DNA of 64,000 nucleotides from CATOSD01 sp965226695. GTDB taxonomy: Bacteria; Chloroflexota; Dehalococcoidia; Lucifugimonadales; CATOSD01. Shown here one piece after another: positions 33,338 to 42,925 of this stretch (its first letter is position 1; every line of letters begins with the position of its first letter). The translations under genes were made by a program, and so were the position numbers. Under the pieces are notes generated by a model. That model ran no database searches. It saw only the letters and a program-made list of their open reading frames with translations, and was not told where the DNA came from. The DNA is taken from contig OZ245405.1 in the NCBI GenBank assembly GCA_965226695.1, positions 2,976,001-3,040,000 of the forward strand. Direction: 5' to 3'.

Positions 33338-33363
33338 CCCCTTCGACAGGCTCAGGGCAGGCT
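33338..33363 (-). repeat. Type B element inside the transposase
   Basis: On the minus strand CCTGCCCTGAGCCTGTCG then AAGGGG sits between the codons for RCGKS and the continuing EEVHSVLKED. It introduces TGA and shifts the frame, showing insertion into formerly coding DNA. Confidence 0.85.
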
Positions 33364-33881
33364 CTTGCCGCACCTCTGCCTGTACCATCGGATCAGCTCA
33401 TCTCCCGGCAACTCCCGGTTCGTCACCACTCCCGTCACCTTGTACCACGAGCCGTCTCCCATCTGCATCGTGGGAACCGGCGAGTCCTCCACGTCGAACA
33501 GCTTGGGATTCCTCAGAGGCTCCCTTATCGCGATGAACCGGTAGTCGGGACTGTTCTTGCTGTAGCCTGTCCAACCGGTCACGTAGCACACCTCGGCGTA
33601 CTGCTGGCCTGTGCGCTCTCGATGCTCTGTCTCCGTCCCATACAAGTCGTGCCATCCATCCTCACCAACCTCCTTCACCGCCGCCTTGAACTCAGGCATC
33701 ACGTCCACTCCCACACAGAACTCGATCACTCCGAACCGCTCATCCCTGCCCTCTGCGCAGTACCTCAACAACTCCTTCTGGTAGCCCGCCGAGTCAGACC
33801 TCATCATCACCTTGCTCACCCCGGCAGGCAACTGCTCCAGTGACTCCTTCAACACCCTCGACTGCTCGTAGCCCGCGGGCA

Positions 33882-33905
33882 CCCCGTATCCAGTACGGGG
33901 CAGGC
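33882..33905. repeat. Type A element inside the transposase
   Basis: CCCCGTATCCAGTACGGGG with CAGGC. It replaces or interrupts the usual FRDGNVPAG-like stretch, giving FRDGNGLPRTGYGVPAG, in frame (24 bases). Confidence 0.8.
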
Positions 33906-34041
33906 CGTTGCCGTCTCTGAACTCGGAGTGCACCACCAGGTCCGCCTCATACCAGTACGTGGTCAGCGGCTGGTACGCCTTGTGCTTTTTGTAGCAGTAG
34001 CTGGCCTGCCGCTTGTGCGTCCCTATCAGCGTAGCGTCCAT

Positions 34042-34066
34042 AGCCTGCCCCGTACTCGATACGGGG
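34042..34066. repeat. Type A element inside the transposase
   Basis: AGCCTG plus CCCCGTACTCGATACGGGG inserted between TEATLD and MDATLIGTHKR; on the coding strand it adds PVSSTGQA without breaking the frame. Confidence 0.85.
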
Positions 34067-34540
34067 TCCAGTGTCGCCTCGGTGTGCCCCGAACGGCTCC
34101 CCGCGAACCCGACCAGGTCCGCGTTGACCCTGCGAAGCCCCCTCAGCGCGTCGTTGGCCGCCGGTATGAACGCTCTGTGCGATCGCCCTCCTGGTCTCCT
34201 CCGAGTCGTCGTGGAAACGGTCCAGGTACCTGAACACCGCCGTGGGCGACGGCACGGTGCGGCGCCTCTTCCTGCGCCACCTGTTGTGCTGCGCCCTGCG
34301 CTCTGCCCGCCGCATCCGGTGAAGCTCCGCCATCAGCAGCAGCCTGCCCAACCCCTCGTCCTTCTCCAGCACCCGCAGGTCATCCACCGACTCCCCGCCC
34401 GCCAGGTTCAGCATGACCAGCGACATCACCATCTGGGAGTCGGTCCACCCTTGGGCGCCCTCTCTCACTCCCACGTGACGGCGCACCGACTCCCCCAGCC
34501 GTGCCACCGCGGCCAGGTCCAGATACGCCGGCAGGCCCGA

Positions 34541-34565
34541 CCCTTCGGCAGGCTCAGGGCAGGCC
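34541..34565. repeat. Type B element inside the transposase
   Basis: CCCTTCGGCAGGCTCAGGGC followed by AGGC lies between STGMTA and GLPAYLDLA of the transposase and moves the N-terminus out of frame. Confidence 0.85.
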
Positions 34566-34734
34566 AGGCCGTCATGCCTGTAGATTCGCGCTCCTCTTCG
34601 TAGTGGAAGGGAAGTGTTGCTTGCCGCATAATGGTCGCACCTCGTTGGTGATGGGTTGTGTTTGTTACCTACCATCATAGCCAGCTTTGCGGCTGGCTCC
34701 AACGAGGCCTTCTTCTGTAACTAGGCGGTGGATC

Positions 34735-35161
34735 TGGGTATCCCGCCGCCCTTGACAAACACCCTGGAGACAGATTTCTGTGTCGAGGCCCGGATGGAGG
34801 GAGGCCTGAGGTGTTCAACACCGACCAGGGCAGCCAGTTCACCAGCCAGGAGTTCACCAAAGTCCTTCAGCACCGGGGGGTGAAGATCAGCATGGACGGG
34901 AAAGGTCGCTACCAGGACAACATCTTCGCAGAGCGACTGTGGAGGACGGTAAAGTATGAGGAGGTGCACCTGAAAGCCTATGCCAACGCCATTGAGGCTC
35001 GGAGGGAACTGGGAGCCTACTTCCGGTTCTACAACTACCAGAGGCCCCATCAAGCTCTGGGCTACCGGACCCCGGCGGAAGTGTTCCACGGGAACCGGAT
35101 GGTGCCGAAGCAGGAGTCCAAGAACAGGAGGAACTCACAGGAACCGACGGTGGTATCATAA
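34735..35161 (+). pseudogene. IS3-family transposase, C-terminal remnant
   Basis: The end of an IS3-type OrfB integrase core: FNTDQGSQFTSQEFTKVL carries the second catalytic Asp, and LWRTVKYEEVHLKAYANA with YNYQRPHQALGYRTPAEVF carries the Glu and C-terminal signature. Upstream bases still encode LTNTLETDFCVEA in another frame, so a frameshift and a 5' deletion have removed the rest (the first Asp and OrfA). Confidence 0.88.
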
Positions 35162-35277
35162 AGAGGAGCGACGGTACCCTCACTTAACTCCACCCCAATT
35201 CTGTCCCAATAACAGGGTCCACCTCAGGTCCACTTGAGGCGTCAACCATCAATCGTCAATTGGAACGGAGAGTCGTG

Positions 35278-36957
35278 ATGACAACAAACGATCGAATCAT
35301 CCTAGATGAAGTCTTGAAGCAGCGTCAGATGGAAACCGACCCAAATACGGACCCCAGCTCTTTTTTCGAGTTCTTCACGGCAGAGCAGGTTCTAAAGGAC
35401 TTCGATCTCTCGTATGACGAGATAGAGTCTGGCTTGGTGGGTGACGGAGGCGATGGCGGGATAGACGCGATCTATCTCCTAGTAAATGGCGACCTAGTTC
35501 AGGAGGACTCGGATTATGGCCACCTGAGAAGGGACGTTACCATCGATCTGATCATCCTGCAGTCGAAGACGCACGCCGGGTTCCAAGAAACTCCAATCGA
35601 ACGCTTTCTGACAATCAGTAACGACTTCTTCGACCTGTCAAAGGAAGCTTCAACTTTGTCAGGCGTCTACAACGAACGCCTCATAGAGTCAATTCAGCGT
35701 TTTCACGAACTCTACAACCAACTCGCCGCTTCGTTCCCGACACTGAAGGTGACCTTCCTTTATGCCTCCAAGGGCGCAGAAATAGACGACAACGTCAAGC
35801 GTAAGGTGAAACCGCTTGAAAATATTGTGACGTTACACTTCCCACAGTGCAAGTTTGATTTTCGATTCTTGGGCGCTGCCGAATTGCTCGGTCTGGCTCG
35901 CCGACACCCCCAGAGAACATATGGCCTCCCCCTAGCTGAAAGCCCAATCTCCTCCGGAGACCAAATCGGGTTTGTCTGTCTGGTCAGATTACATGATTTC
36001 TTCAAATTCATAACTGACGACAAAAAGGCGATCCGGAGGCAGATGTTTGAAGCGAACGTACGCGATTACCAAGGTCGAACCCAAGTCAACGATGAAATTC
36101 AGGCCTCGCTTCAAGGCAAAGCGACTGAGGATTTCTGGTGGTTGAACAACGGCGTCTCGATTCTAGCAACCCAAGCATCACTTGGGGGGAAAACGTTGAC
36201 TATGGGAGATCCGCAAATCGTCAACGGCCTACAAACGTCAACAGAGATCTACAACTACTGCAAGGAGTCCGATGAAACCAATGACGAGAGGAAAATCTTG
36301 GTCCGGGTCATGGTTCCCACAGAGGACGAGAGCCGTGACCGCATCATAAAAGCGACAAACAGTCAGACCGTAGTGCTACTGTCGTCTTTAAGAGCCACAG
36401 ATAAGATCCATAGAGACATTGAGGAGTATCTGCGACCAAGAGGCTTGTTTTATGATCGACGAAAGAACTACTACAGAAACGAAGGCAAACCCCGGGACAA
36501 GATAGTGGGCATCCCTTATTTGGCGCAGGCAGTGATGGCGATAGTCCTTCGCCGACCTGACACGGCGCCCGCACGTCCTTCGTCGCTTCTGAAGACGGAC
36601 GAAGACTACGGGCAGGTGTTTAACTCATCATATCCGATTGAGTTGTACTTCGTGTGTGCTGAGGCTATGCGACGAGTTGAAGGTCACTTGAAATCGCCAA
36701 GTTTGAATGTCGCATCAAAGGACCGCAATAATCTTCGCTTTTATGTTGCCATGCACGCAGTAGCGGGCATCTGTAATTCGCCAAAACCAGAAGCGAACAT
36801 AATCGCCAAGTTCGATGTCGCCGGGTTGGACCAAACAGCGGTCCACAACAGTCTGAGCTTGATCCGACCGAAGTATCTTGCTCTTGGCGGCAATGACCAG
36901 GTTTCGAAAGGCTCATCTCTTTTGGAAGCCGTTCTTGAAGGCGGACCATCAGCCTAG
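35278..36957 (+). CDS. AIPR-family (abortive infection phage resistance) protein
   Basis: A 559-residue protein of the AIPR family (PF10592). The hallmark region is present: FEANVRDYQGRTQVNDEI, FWWLNNGVSILAT and PQIVNGLQTSTEIY, followed by RIIKATNSQTVV. The N-terminal third, with GDGGDGGIDAIYLLV and LIILQSKTHAG, resembles a restriction-endonuclease-like (D...QxK) fold, suggesting a nuclease; this is inference. Family members occur in phage defence islands. ATG at 35278 follows GGAG by seven bases. Its AT-richer composition and flanking IS remnants indicate acquisition by transfer. It is the only intact gene of the 33-38 kb island. Confidence 0.85.
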   Translation: MTTNDRIILDEVLKQRQMETDPNTDPSSFFEFFTAEQVLKDFDLSYDEIESGLVGDGGDGGIDAIYLLVNGDLVQEDSDYGHLRRDVTIDLIILQSKTHAGFQETPIERFLTISNDFFDLSKEASTLSGVYNERLIESIQRFHELYNQLAASFPTLKVTFLYASKGAEIDDNVKRKVKPLENIVTLHFPQCKFDFRFLGAAELLGLARRHPQRTYGLPLAESPISSGDQIGFVCLVRLHDFFKFITDDKKAIRRQMFEANVRDYQGRTQVNDEIQASLQGKATEDFWWLNNGVSILATQASLGGKTLTMGDPQIVNGLQTSTEIYNYCKESDETNDERKILVRVMVPTEDESRDRIIKATNSQTVVLLSSLRATDKIHRDIEEYLRPRGLFYDRRKNYYRNEGKPRDKIVGIPYLAQAVMAIVLRRPDTAPARPSSLLKTDEDYGQVFNSSYPIELYFVCAEAMRRVEGHLKSPSLNVASKDRNNLRFYVAMHAVAGICNSPKPEANIIAKFDVAGLDQTAVHNSLSLIRPKYLALGGNDQVSKGSSLLEAVLEGGPSA

Positions 36958-37011
36958 CGTGAGACTGACTGGAGAGCAAAACGTACAGCCACGGACGGTG
37001 TAAGTCGGCGA

Positions 37012-37180
37012 CGCTCAAGACGACGCGTTCGATATGGCCATCATCATATCTGGGGACGGCGACCTAGCCGGCCCGGTGCGGGCCGACCGGGGGGCGCTAT
37101 CCCGAAAAGCTGGCCATTGGCGCTTTCCCTCCAGGGCGGCACTCAGCCGGTCTCCACAAGCGCGGCGGCGGGGCACTTCA
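37012..37180 (+). pseudogene. Possible NYN-domain (LabA-like) remnant
   Basis: One frame reads DDAFDMAIIISGDGDLAGP, close to the central motif of NYN-domain nucleases, then RFPSRAALSRSPQ before a stop. Both ends are missing. It is short and may be a chance resemblance. Confidence 0.35.
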
Positions 37181-37356
37181 CCATAGGCCGAGACGTGTGC
37201 AGGGACAGCCAGTTCCCGGACTGGGTTGCCAAGGCCGATGGCTACGTGCTGACGCGGCCTCACGGTTGGAATTGAGGGAAACGACTGGAGGAAGATGTCA
37301 ACCTGGAAGAGAAACTGCTGAGATGGCCATAGCTCAACGCGAGGCCGCTCTTCTGG

Positions 37357-37887
37357 GTGCAGTCTCCCCTCCACATCCCAAACCAACTGGCTGGAAGCTT
37401 CAGCTTCATTACCGAGGGTCAGACCGCACAGGACGGCCAGGGCTCCGATGACGCCGAGGAGCAGGCCGCTGGAGACGTGACCGAGCGACGTACTGCCGTG
37501 GACTTCGCACATCAGATGAGATGGCTGGTTGATGAGGCATACCCTCACACCGAGACGATACGGCTGGTGCTGGACAATCTCAACACACACAAGCTGGGTT
37601 CGTTGTACGACGCCTTCGAGCCGGCGGAAGCGCGCCGTATCGCCAAGGGACTGGAGTTCCACTACACCCCAGTACACGGCAGTTGGCTGAACATGGCCGA
37701 GATAGAGTTGAGTGTCTTGAGCAATCAGTGTATCAACCGCCGAATCAGCGACGAGGCAGTACTGAAACGAGAGGTCTTGGCGCTGGAACGTGAACGCAAT
37801 GAGGCTGTCGCCGTCATTGACTGGCGCTTCTCCACTCAGCACGCTCGCACTAAACTTCAACACATCTATCCACCATATTCAGATTGA
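37357..37887 (+). pseudogene. IS630-family transposase, C-terminal remnant
   Basis: The DDE_3 core is clear from DVTERRTAVDFAHQMRWLVD through LVLDNLNTHKLGSLYDAFE to HYTPVHGSWLNMAEIELSV (final Glu). The DNA-binding part and first Asp are missing, and the preceding 90 codons (37357-37470) do not match the family. It marks the right side of the IS island. Confidence 0.85.
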
Positions 37888-37962
37888 AACGGTACTAGCT
37901 TATACCATTCCTTGACACCTTCCTAAACTTTCTTGGTCCTGCTGCTAATCTGCATCACGCGT

Positions 37963-38015
37963 TTGATGGGGGAAGGTTAGAGTCTGCCCCGTACTCGATA
38001 CGGGGATGGGGGTGA
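37963..38015. repeat. Composite repeat (half palindrome plus type A element)
   Basis: TTGATGGGGGAAGGTTAG is followed by the type A element at 37981-38005 and GATGGGGGTGA; the left arm CCTTCCCCC is missing. Confidence 0.75.
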
Positions 38016-38026
38016 AAGGCTGACTC

Positions 38027-39298
38027 CTACGTCTCGCTCACGTATGGGATAGTCTGCGGGCCCTGGGGCAGCACACACACGGCGGCCTCTGGGCCGAAGC
38101 CGCGCAGCAGCGACGCGACGGTGTCGTCCACGCTGTCGATCGGGCGCATGTGCGCCGCTCGCACTTCGTCGGGAGTCACGCCGCCCGCCTTGACGTACAC
38201 GTCCGCTCGCTGCTGTATCTGGGCCTGTATCTGCACCTGCCACTGATCGTGCCGCTCGATCTCGCCCGATCGTATTGCGGCGAGCAGCTCGGCCGGCCCG
38301 GCCCCCTGCGCGAGTATTTCCCTGTATGCTCCGTGGCTTGGCACGCCGTCCTCGCACTCGGCGGCGCACACGATGGCCCCGCCGTCCCGGACCACCTGCG
38401 CCGCCGCCGAAATGCCCTTCACCGCCTGGTAGAGGTTCTGGTCCAGCGGGTAGCCGCTGTTCGTCGCGACAACCACGTCGTAGCGGCGGCAAACTGCGCG
38501 CATAGCCCGGCGCTGCGCGTCGTCGCACGCGGCGGCGTGGACGGCGAACAGCTCGCCCGCGTAGGCGCTGGTGATGGCGTGGTCGCGGTTGATCGTGACG
38601 TCCACGCTGAACCCCACGCCGGTCAGACGCGCGATCTCGCGTATGGCGTCGTGTATCGGGTTGCCCTCCGTTACGCCCCACGTGGAGCGTGGATCTCCTA
38701 TCATGCGGGCGTCGTGCAATCGCATGGTGGTGTCGAAGCCGGCAAGCCCGGGCGCGACCATCTTGGGGCCGCCGCTGAAGCCGGCGAAGAAGTGGGGCTC
38801 CACGAATCCGGTCGTGATTCGAAGATCGCTCTCCACCCAGTGGCGGTTGAGCCAGATGGGTATTCCGCCGCCGGTCTCTCCCGCGTGTACGAGATTCTGC
38901 CGGTCGAAGGCGTCATGATTGATCACGGGATGCTTCGCCACGACCTCCCGGCCCAGCATGGCCTCGAGCTCGTCGGACGTGTTCGCACGGTGAGTGCCGG
39001 TCGCCACCAGTATCTTCACGCGCTCCGCGGGCAGGTGTGACAGGTCGCGCAACAGCACCGGCAGCACTGTCGCGCTGGGCATGGGCCGCGTGACGTCGCA
39101 GACGGCGATGGCCACGCTGCCGGCGGACCGCGCGAGCCGGCTTAGAGGCGGCGAGCCGATCGGGTTGCGAATGGCGGCGAGCAGGGCGCCCGCGGGGTCG
39201 GGCAGTCCGGGCGCGTAGCGAGGCTCTATCACGGTGGTGCGGTCGTCGGGCAGCTCCACCGGCAGGACTCCCCGTCCGTAGGCCAGCTCAACGCGCAC
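38027..39298 (-). CDS. Nickel-dependent lactate racemase family (LarA-like) protein
   Basis: A 423-residue LarA/DUF2088 protein. CDVTRPMPSATVLP, ATGTHRANTSDELEAMLG and EPHFFAGFSGGPKMVAPGL hold the conserved His and Lys that form the nickel-pincer cofactor site. Family members racemise 2-hydroxy acids; lactate itself is not certain. No larB, larC or larE is nearby. It starts with GTG six bases after the stop of the M20 peptidase, so the two are probably cotranscribed. Confidence 0.85.
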   Translation of the reverse strand: MRVELAYGRGVLPVELPDDRTTVIEPRYAPGLPDPAGALLAAIRNPIGSPPLSRLARSAGSVAIAVCDVTRPMPSATVLPVLLRDLSHLPAERVKILVATGTHRANTSDELEAMLGREVVAKHPVINHDAFDRQNLVHAGETGGGIPIWLNRHWVESDLRITTGFVEPHFFAGFSGGPKMVAPGLAGFDTTMRLHDARMIGDPRSTWGVTEGNPIHDAIREIARLTGVGFSVDVTINRDHAITSAYAGELFAVHAAACDDAQRRAMRAVCRRYDVVVATNSGYPLDQNLYQAVKGISAAAQVVRDGGAIVCAAECEDGVPSHGAYREILAQGAGPAELLAAIRSGEIERHDQWQVQIQAQIQQRADVYVKAGGVTPDEVRAAHMRPIDSVDDTVASLLRGFGPEAAVCVLPQGPQTIPYVSET

Positions 39299-39304
39299 TG
39301 CTGG

Positions 39305-40383
39305 CTACTCCCTGCGCAGCAGGCTTTCGCACAGGTGGGCGGCGTCGACCAGGTCGGGAATCGTCACGTACTCGCGAACGGTGTGCATGCCGTGGTCGGC
39401 CATTCCCACCACCACGGCGCTGATGCCGTGGCCGCGGAACACATTGCCATCTGTGCCGCCGCCGGAGGGCCGCAGCGTCGGCTCCAGGCCCAGGCTTCGC
39501 AGCACGCCCATCACGTGCAGGGTCGCTGGGTCGTCCTCTGTCAGGGTGTACGCCTCGAACTCGGTGTGGACGTGGGCGTCGATCCTGGCGTCCGGGTGCA
39601 CTCCCGCACCTGTCGCAGCGCGTCGTCGAGCTGCACCTGGATCGCGTCCAGCGCCTCGAGGTTGCGGCTCCTGAACTCCCCGCTCACCGTGGCGTTTTCC
39701 GGCACGGCGTTGCGCACGGTGCCGCCCTCTATCGTGCCCACGTTGAACGTCGTCTCGTCGTCCAACCTGCCCTGCGGAAGCCGCGTGATGAGCTCCGCCG
39801 CGAGCCGGATGGCCGACAGGCCCTTTTCGGGCTCGACGCCGGCGTGCGCGGCGCGTCCCGTTATCTCAAAGTCGAATCCAATGTACGTAGGACTCGACGA
39901 GGTTATCTGGCTGGGAGGGCCTTCGCCGTCGAAAACCACCGCCTCCTTGGCGTGTATCAGCGAAAAGTCCAGGTTGCGAGCGCCTGCCAGCCCAATCTCC
40001 TCCTCGCGGGTGAAGGCGACCTGGTAGGGAACGTGGGGGACGTCGTCCTCCTTGATAGACCTGATGGCCTCGAGAATGGCGGCCACGCCAGCCTTGCAGT
40101 CGCCGCCGAGGATGGTGGTCTCGTTCGTGCGGATGCGGTCGTCCTCGACCACCGGCTCGATGCCGCGCCCCGGCTCGACGGTGTCCATGTGCGCCGAAAG
40201 CAGCAGCGGCTCGCCCTCGCCGTCGGTGCCGATTACGTTGCCGTAAGCGTCCCTCGTGACACTCAGCCCCAGCTCCTCCAGCGTCGCGACGAGGTGCCGG
40301 GCGATTTCCTCCTCATCGCTGGAGGGGCTGTCTATCTTCGCCAGCTCCACGAACGTGGCGACCAGCCGGTCTCTGTCAATCAT
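39305..40383 (-). pseudogene. M20-family peptidase (PepT-like), frameshifted near the C-terminus
   Basis: A zinc aminoacylase/tripeptidase-type protein: LLLSAHMDTVEPG, LGGDCKAGVAAIL and FTREEEIGLAGARN carry the metal ligands and the catalytic Glu. The frame from ATG 40383 runs to about 39600 (LDDALRQVRE), where it shifts; the rest, HPDARIDAHVHTEFEAY to SGGGTDGNVFRGHGI and HTVREYVTIPDL, is in the next frame to 39305. One single-base indel restores a protein of about 360 residues, so it may be a sequence error or a recent lesion. Confidence 0.85.
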
Positions 40384-40502
40384 TGCGATGCTTCCTCGTA
40401 GGCAGTGTCGGGGCAACGCGGCCACTTGTGTGCCTGGCCCCGCCCCGTGAGGCCTATTCTATGTGCTGCATGGCGGGTGTCAAGCGCGCTGCATGAACAA
40501 TT

Positions 40503-40535
40503 GTCATTCCGGCCCCCTAGCCGGAATCCAGGGGC
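40503..40535. repeat. Type C palindromic repeat
   Basis: GTCATTCCGGCCCCCTAGCC followed by GGAATCCAGGGGC, 32 of 33 bases identical to the copy at 22730-22762. The 300-base spacer 40384-40682 holds nothing else recognisable. Confidence 0.8.
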
Positions 40536-40682
40536 CGGGGGGCCATCGGGCAAGAAGCCCCAGCGACAAAGGTTTATGCAACAATTTCCGGTTGCCGCGC
40601 CCGAACGTTTATGCTAACCTGTACCCAGATGTCCACGGCAGATCCGCGGATGGCGCGCGGCGAACGAAACGGAGGCGGTTAA

Positions 40683-41393
40683 TTGGTCGTCAAGGAGGTC
40701 CCGGTAGCGTATCATGCGCGTATTCTCGACTTTCCCGTAGACCAGAGGCCGCGCGAGCGGCTCAGAGAGGTTGGAGCCAAGTACCTGAGCGACGCCGAGC
40801 TGATGGCCATACTGCTGCGCACCGGAATAAAGGGGCAAAACGTGGTCGCGCTGTCTCAGCAACTCCTGGTACAGGTTGGTGGGCTGAGCGCACTGTCCGA
40901 CGTGGCCTTTGGCAGACTTTGTGAGCTCAAGGGCATCAGCGAGGCCAAGGCCTGCCAGCTTCTGGCCGCGGTGGAGCTGGGCCGCAGGGTCGCCGACGCC
41001 GAGCCGGTTTTGCGAAGAACCATAAGCTGCCCCCAGGACGTGGTGAGCGAACTGGGTTCGACGCTCAACGGCCTCAAGCAGGAGGAGTTGTACGTGCTGC
41101 TGCTGAACACCAAGAACAAGGTGCTCGCCAAGGAGACCGTGTACAAGGGCAGCGTAAACTCCGCCGCGGTGCGCGTCGCGGAGGTCCTGCGGCCCGCGAT
41201 TCGCGAAAACTGCCCGTCCATCGTAATGGCCCATAACCACCCGTCCGGCGACCCGACGCCCAGCCCGGAGGACGTGGCCGTCACGCGGCGCATCCGCACC
41301 AGCGCCGAGGCGATGGACATCGAGCTACTGGATCACGTTATCATAGGTTCGCGAGGCTTCGTCAGCCTGAAGGAGAGAGGGCTGGGTTTCTGA
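40683..41393 (+). CDS. radC: RadC-family JAB/MPN domain protein
   Basis: A 236-residue protein with an N-terminal UPF0758 helix-hairpin-helix part (LSDAELMAILLRTGIKG) and a C-terminal JAMM metal site MAHNHPSGDPTPSPEDVAVT. The once-proposed DNA repair role is unproven. TTG start at 40683 with GGAGG about nine bases upstream. Confidence 0.92.
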   Translation: MVVKEVPVAYHARILDFPVDQRPRERLREVGAKYLSDAELMAILLRTGIKGQNVVALSQQLLVQVGGLSALSDVAFGRLCELKGISEAKACQLLAAVELGRRVADAEPVLRRTISCPQDVVSELGSTLNGLKQEELYVLLLNTKNKVLAKETVYKGSVNSAAVRVAEVLRPAIRENCPSIVMAHNHPSGDPTPSPEDVAVTRRIRTSAEAMDIELLDHVIIGSRGFVSLKERGLGF

Positions 41394-41448
41394 CCCACCC
41401 CCAGGCCCGCGGCAGACGGAGTACGAAGTCCAAATTTGGAGGTGTCAC

Positions 41449-41754
41449 ATGCCCAGAGGAGACGCGCCGCTAGGGGATATCGCGACAAAAGTGCTGTTCG
41501 AGAACGACCACGTGAAGATATGGAACCTGGTGGTGGAGCCGGGCCAGGCCAGCGACTGGCACCTGCACCCCCGCGACTACGTGACCGTGGTCGTGGAGGG
41601 CGGCAGCCTGACGTCGGAGTACGAAGACGGCGAGACGGCGCAAAACCCGTCCGAAGTGGGCACCTGGCGCTACCACGGAGAGCACCAGGTGCACCGCGTC
41701 ATCAACAACTCCGACACGCGCTACATGAACGTGCTAATCGAGCTGAAGGACTAG
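41449..41754 (+). CDS. Small cupin-domain protein
   Basis: A 101-residue single-domain cupin; HLHPRDYVTVVVEGG and GEHQVHRVINNSD supply the two cupin motifs with His ligands. Substrate unknown. ATG with GGAGGTG five bases upstream. Convergent with the LLM gene. Confidence 0.85.
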   Translation: MPRGDAPLGDIATKVLFENDHVKIWNLVVEPGQASDWHLHPRDYVTVVVEGGSLTSEYEDGETAQNPSEVGTWRYHGEHQVHRVINNSDTRYMNVLIELKD

Positions 41755-41794
41755 CCTCACCGCTCGACGCCGCTCAACGGACCGGGAAGTCCGC

Positions 41795-42925
41795 TTAGCC
41801 GAACGCCGGGATTACCTGCTCGCCGAACAGCTTGATCGACCGCATCACCTTCTTGTGAGGTATCTGGTCGCTCTGCATTATCAGCAGCGTCTGGTCGGCG
41901 CCGATCTCTTCGTGCCTCCGCACCGAGCGTATGCAGCTATCGGGATCGCCCGCGACGATGACGCCGCGCTCGCACAGAAGGTCGGCGGGCAGCCCGCCCA
42001 GCATCGCGCGCGGTACACCGCCCCCGCCGAGGTCCTCCTCGCCGCCGAGGAAGCGCTGGAAGTTGCTCTGCAGGTGATCGGGCACTCCGCCCCACGACTC
42101 GAGCAGCCGCTCGTAGGTCTCCTGCCGGTCGGAGGAGTAGGGGCGGTTCGGGCCGAAGAACTCCTTGATGGCGCGAGCGCCCAACTCCTGGGCCTCGGTG
42201 TTGTTGTCGCCGCAGTGACCCAGTGTGAAGCTGGCCCACTGGTTGTTGACAGCAGATCCAACCGGATTGGCGCTCTTGATATCCTCGCGGTACTTGTCCA
42301 CGTATTGTTTCATTCCGGCCGGCGCGCCCGACCCGAATGAGAGCACGCCGATGCCGTTTTCCGCCGCCATTTCATAGCTCGATGGCTGGGTGCAGGCCAT
42401 CCAGATGGGAGGGTGCGGGTCTTGCTTTGGCTTGGGCAAAATCTCCCGGGGCGGGATGTTGTAGAACTTGCCCTCCCACTCGAAGTTGCCCTCGGTGCGC
42501 CAAATCTCGGGCACCATGCGTAGCGACTCTTCCATAATCTCGCGCGTGTCCCTCGGGTCCACTCCCATGCCGAGCTGCTCGTAGGGGCTGCTCCTGCCCA
42601 CGCCGAACTCCACCCGGCCGCCGGACAGGTGGTCCACCATGGCCACCCGCTCGGCCACCTGCGTGGGCCGGTGGTGCGGCAGAATAACCACCCCGAAGCC
42701 GAGCCTAATGCGCTTGGTGAGCCGGGCGAGCGCGGATATGATCACCTCTGGCGCCGAGGAACCGGAGAACGTGGTCAGGAAGTGGTGCTCCACGAACCAC
42801 AAGTAGTCGAAGCCAACCTCATCCGCCAGTTGGCACTGCTCGATCGTCTCCTCGATCAACGCCGTGTAGTCGATCTTGAAGTCCTCGTGGGGTCGCTGCA
42901 TCTCGTAGAGTAGTCCGAACTTCAT
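41795..42925 (-). CDS. LLM-class flavin-dependent oxidoreductase
   Basis: A 376-residue luciferase-like monooxygenase (PF00296) of the TIM-barrel fold: MKFGLLYEMQRPHEDFK, YLWFVEHHFLTTFSGSSAPE and RIRLGFGVVILPHHRPTQVA are typical. It uses FMN or F420 with an unknown substrate; this family is abundant in SAR202-type Chloroflexi. ATG 42925 with GAGGAGG seven bases upstream. Confidence 0.9.
   Translation of the reverse strand: MKFGLLYEMQRPHEDFKIDYTALIEETIEQCQLADEVGFDYLWFVEHHFLTTFSGSSAPEVIISALARLTKRIRLGFGVVILPHHRPTQVAERVAMVDHLSGGRVEFGVGRSSPYEQLGMGVDPRDTREIMEESLRMVPEIWRTEGNFEWEGKFYNIPPREILPKPKQDPHPPIWMACTQPSSYEMAAENGIGVLSFGSGAPAGMKQYVDKYREDIKSANPVGSAVNNQWASFTLGHCGDNNTEAQELGARAIKEFFGPNRPYSSDRQETYERLLESWGGVPDHLQSNFQRFLGGEEDLGGGGVPRAMLGGLPADLLCERGVIVAGDPDSCIRSVRRHEEIGADQTLLIMQSDQIPHKKVMRSIKLFGEQVIPAFG

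Larger units (their letters stand above)
33014..34629 (-). pseudogene. IS1380-family transposase, broken by small repeat insertions
   Basis: The DDE transposase of an IS1380-type element can be followed from MRQATLPFHYEEERESTG at 34629 through GLPAYLDLAAVARLGES, QGWTDSQMVMSLVMLNLAGG, MDATLIGTHKRQASYCYKK and MRSDSAGYQKELLRYCAEG to MKRLVLGGEWVSRRLKAVR near 33160. It is split over several frames. A frameshift near 34175 separates SEETRRAIA from FIPAANDALRGL. Four palindromic elements lie inside (33338, 33882, 34042, 34541); the one at 33338 creates a stop right after RCGKS, and that at 34541 shifts the N-terminus. The element is therefore dead. Confidence 0.88.

Noticed and set aside
37015..37863. 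Minus-strand open frame (282 codons)
   Set aside because: Antisense to the IS630 remnant; the plus strand reads transposase motifs.
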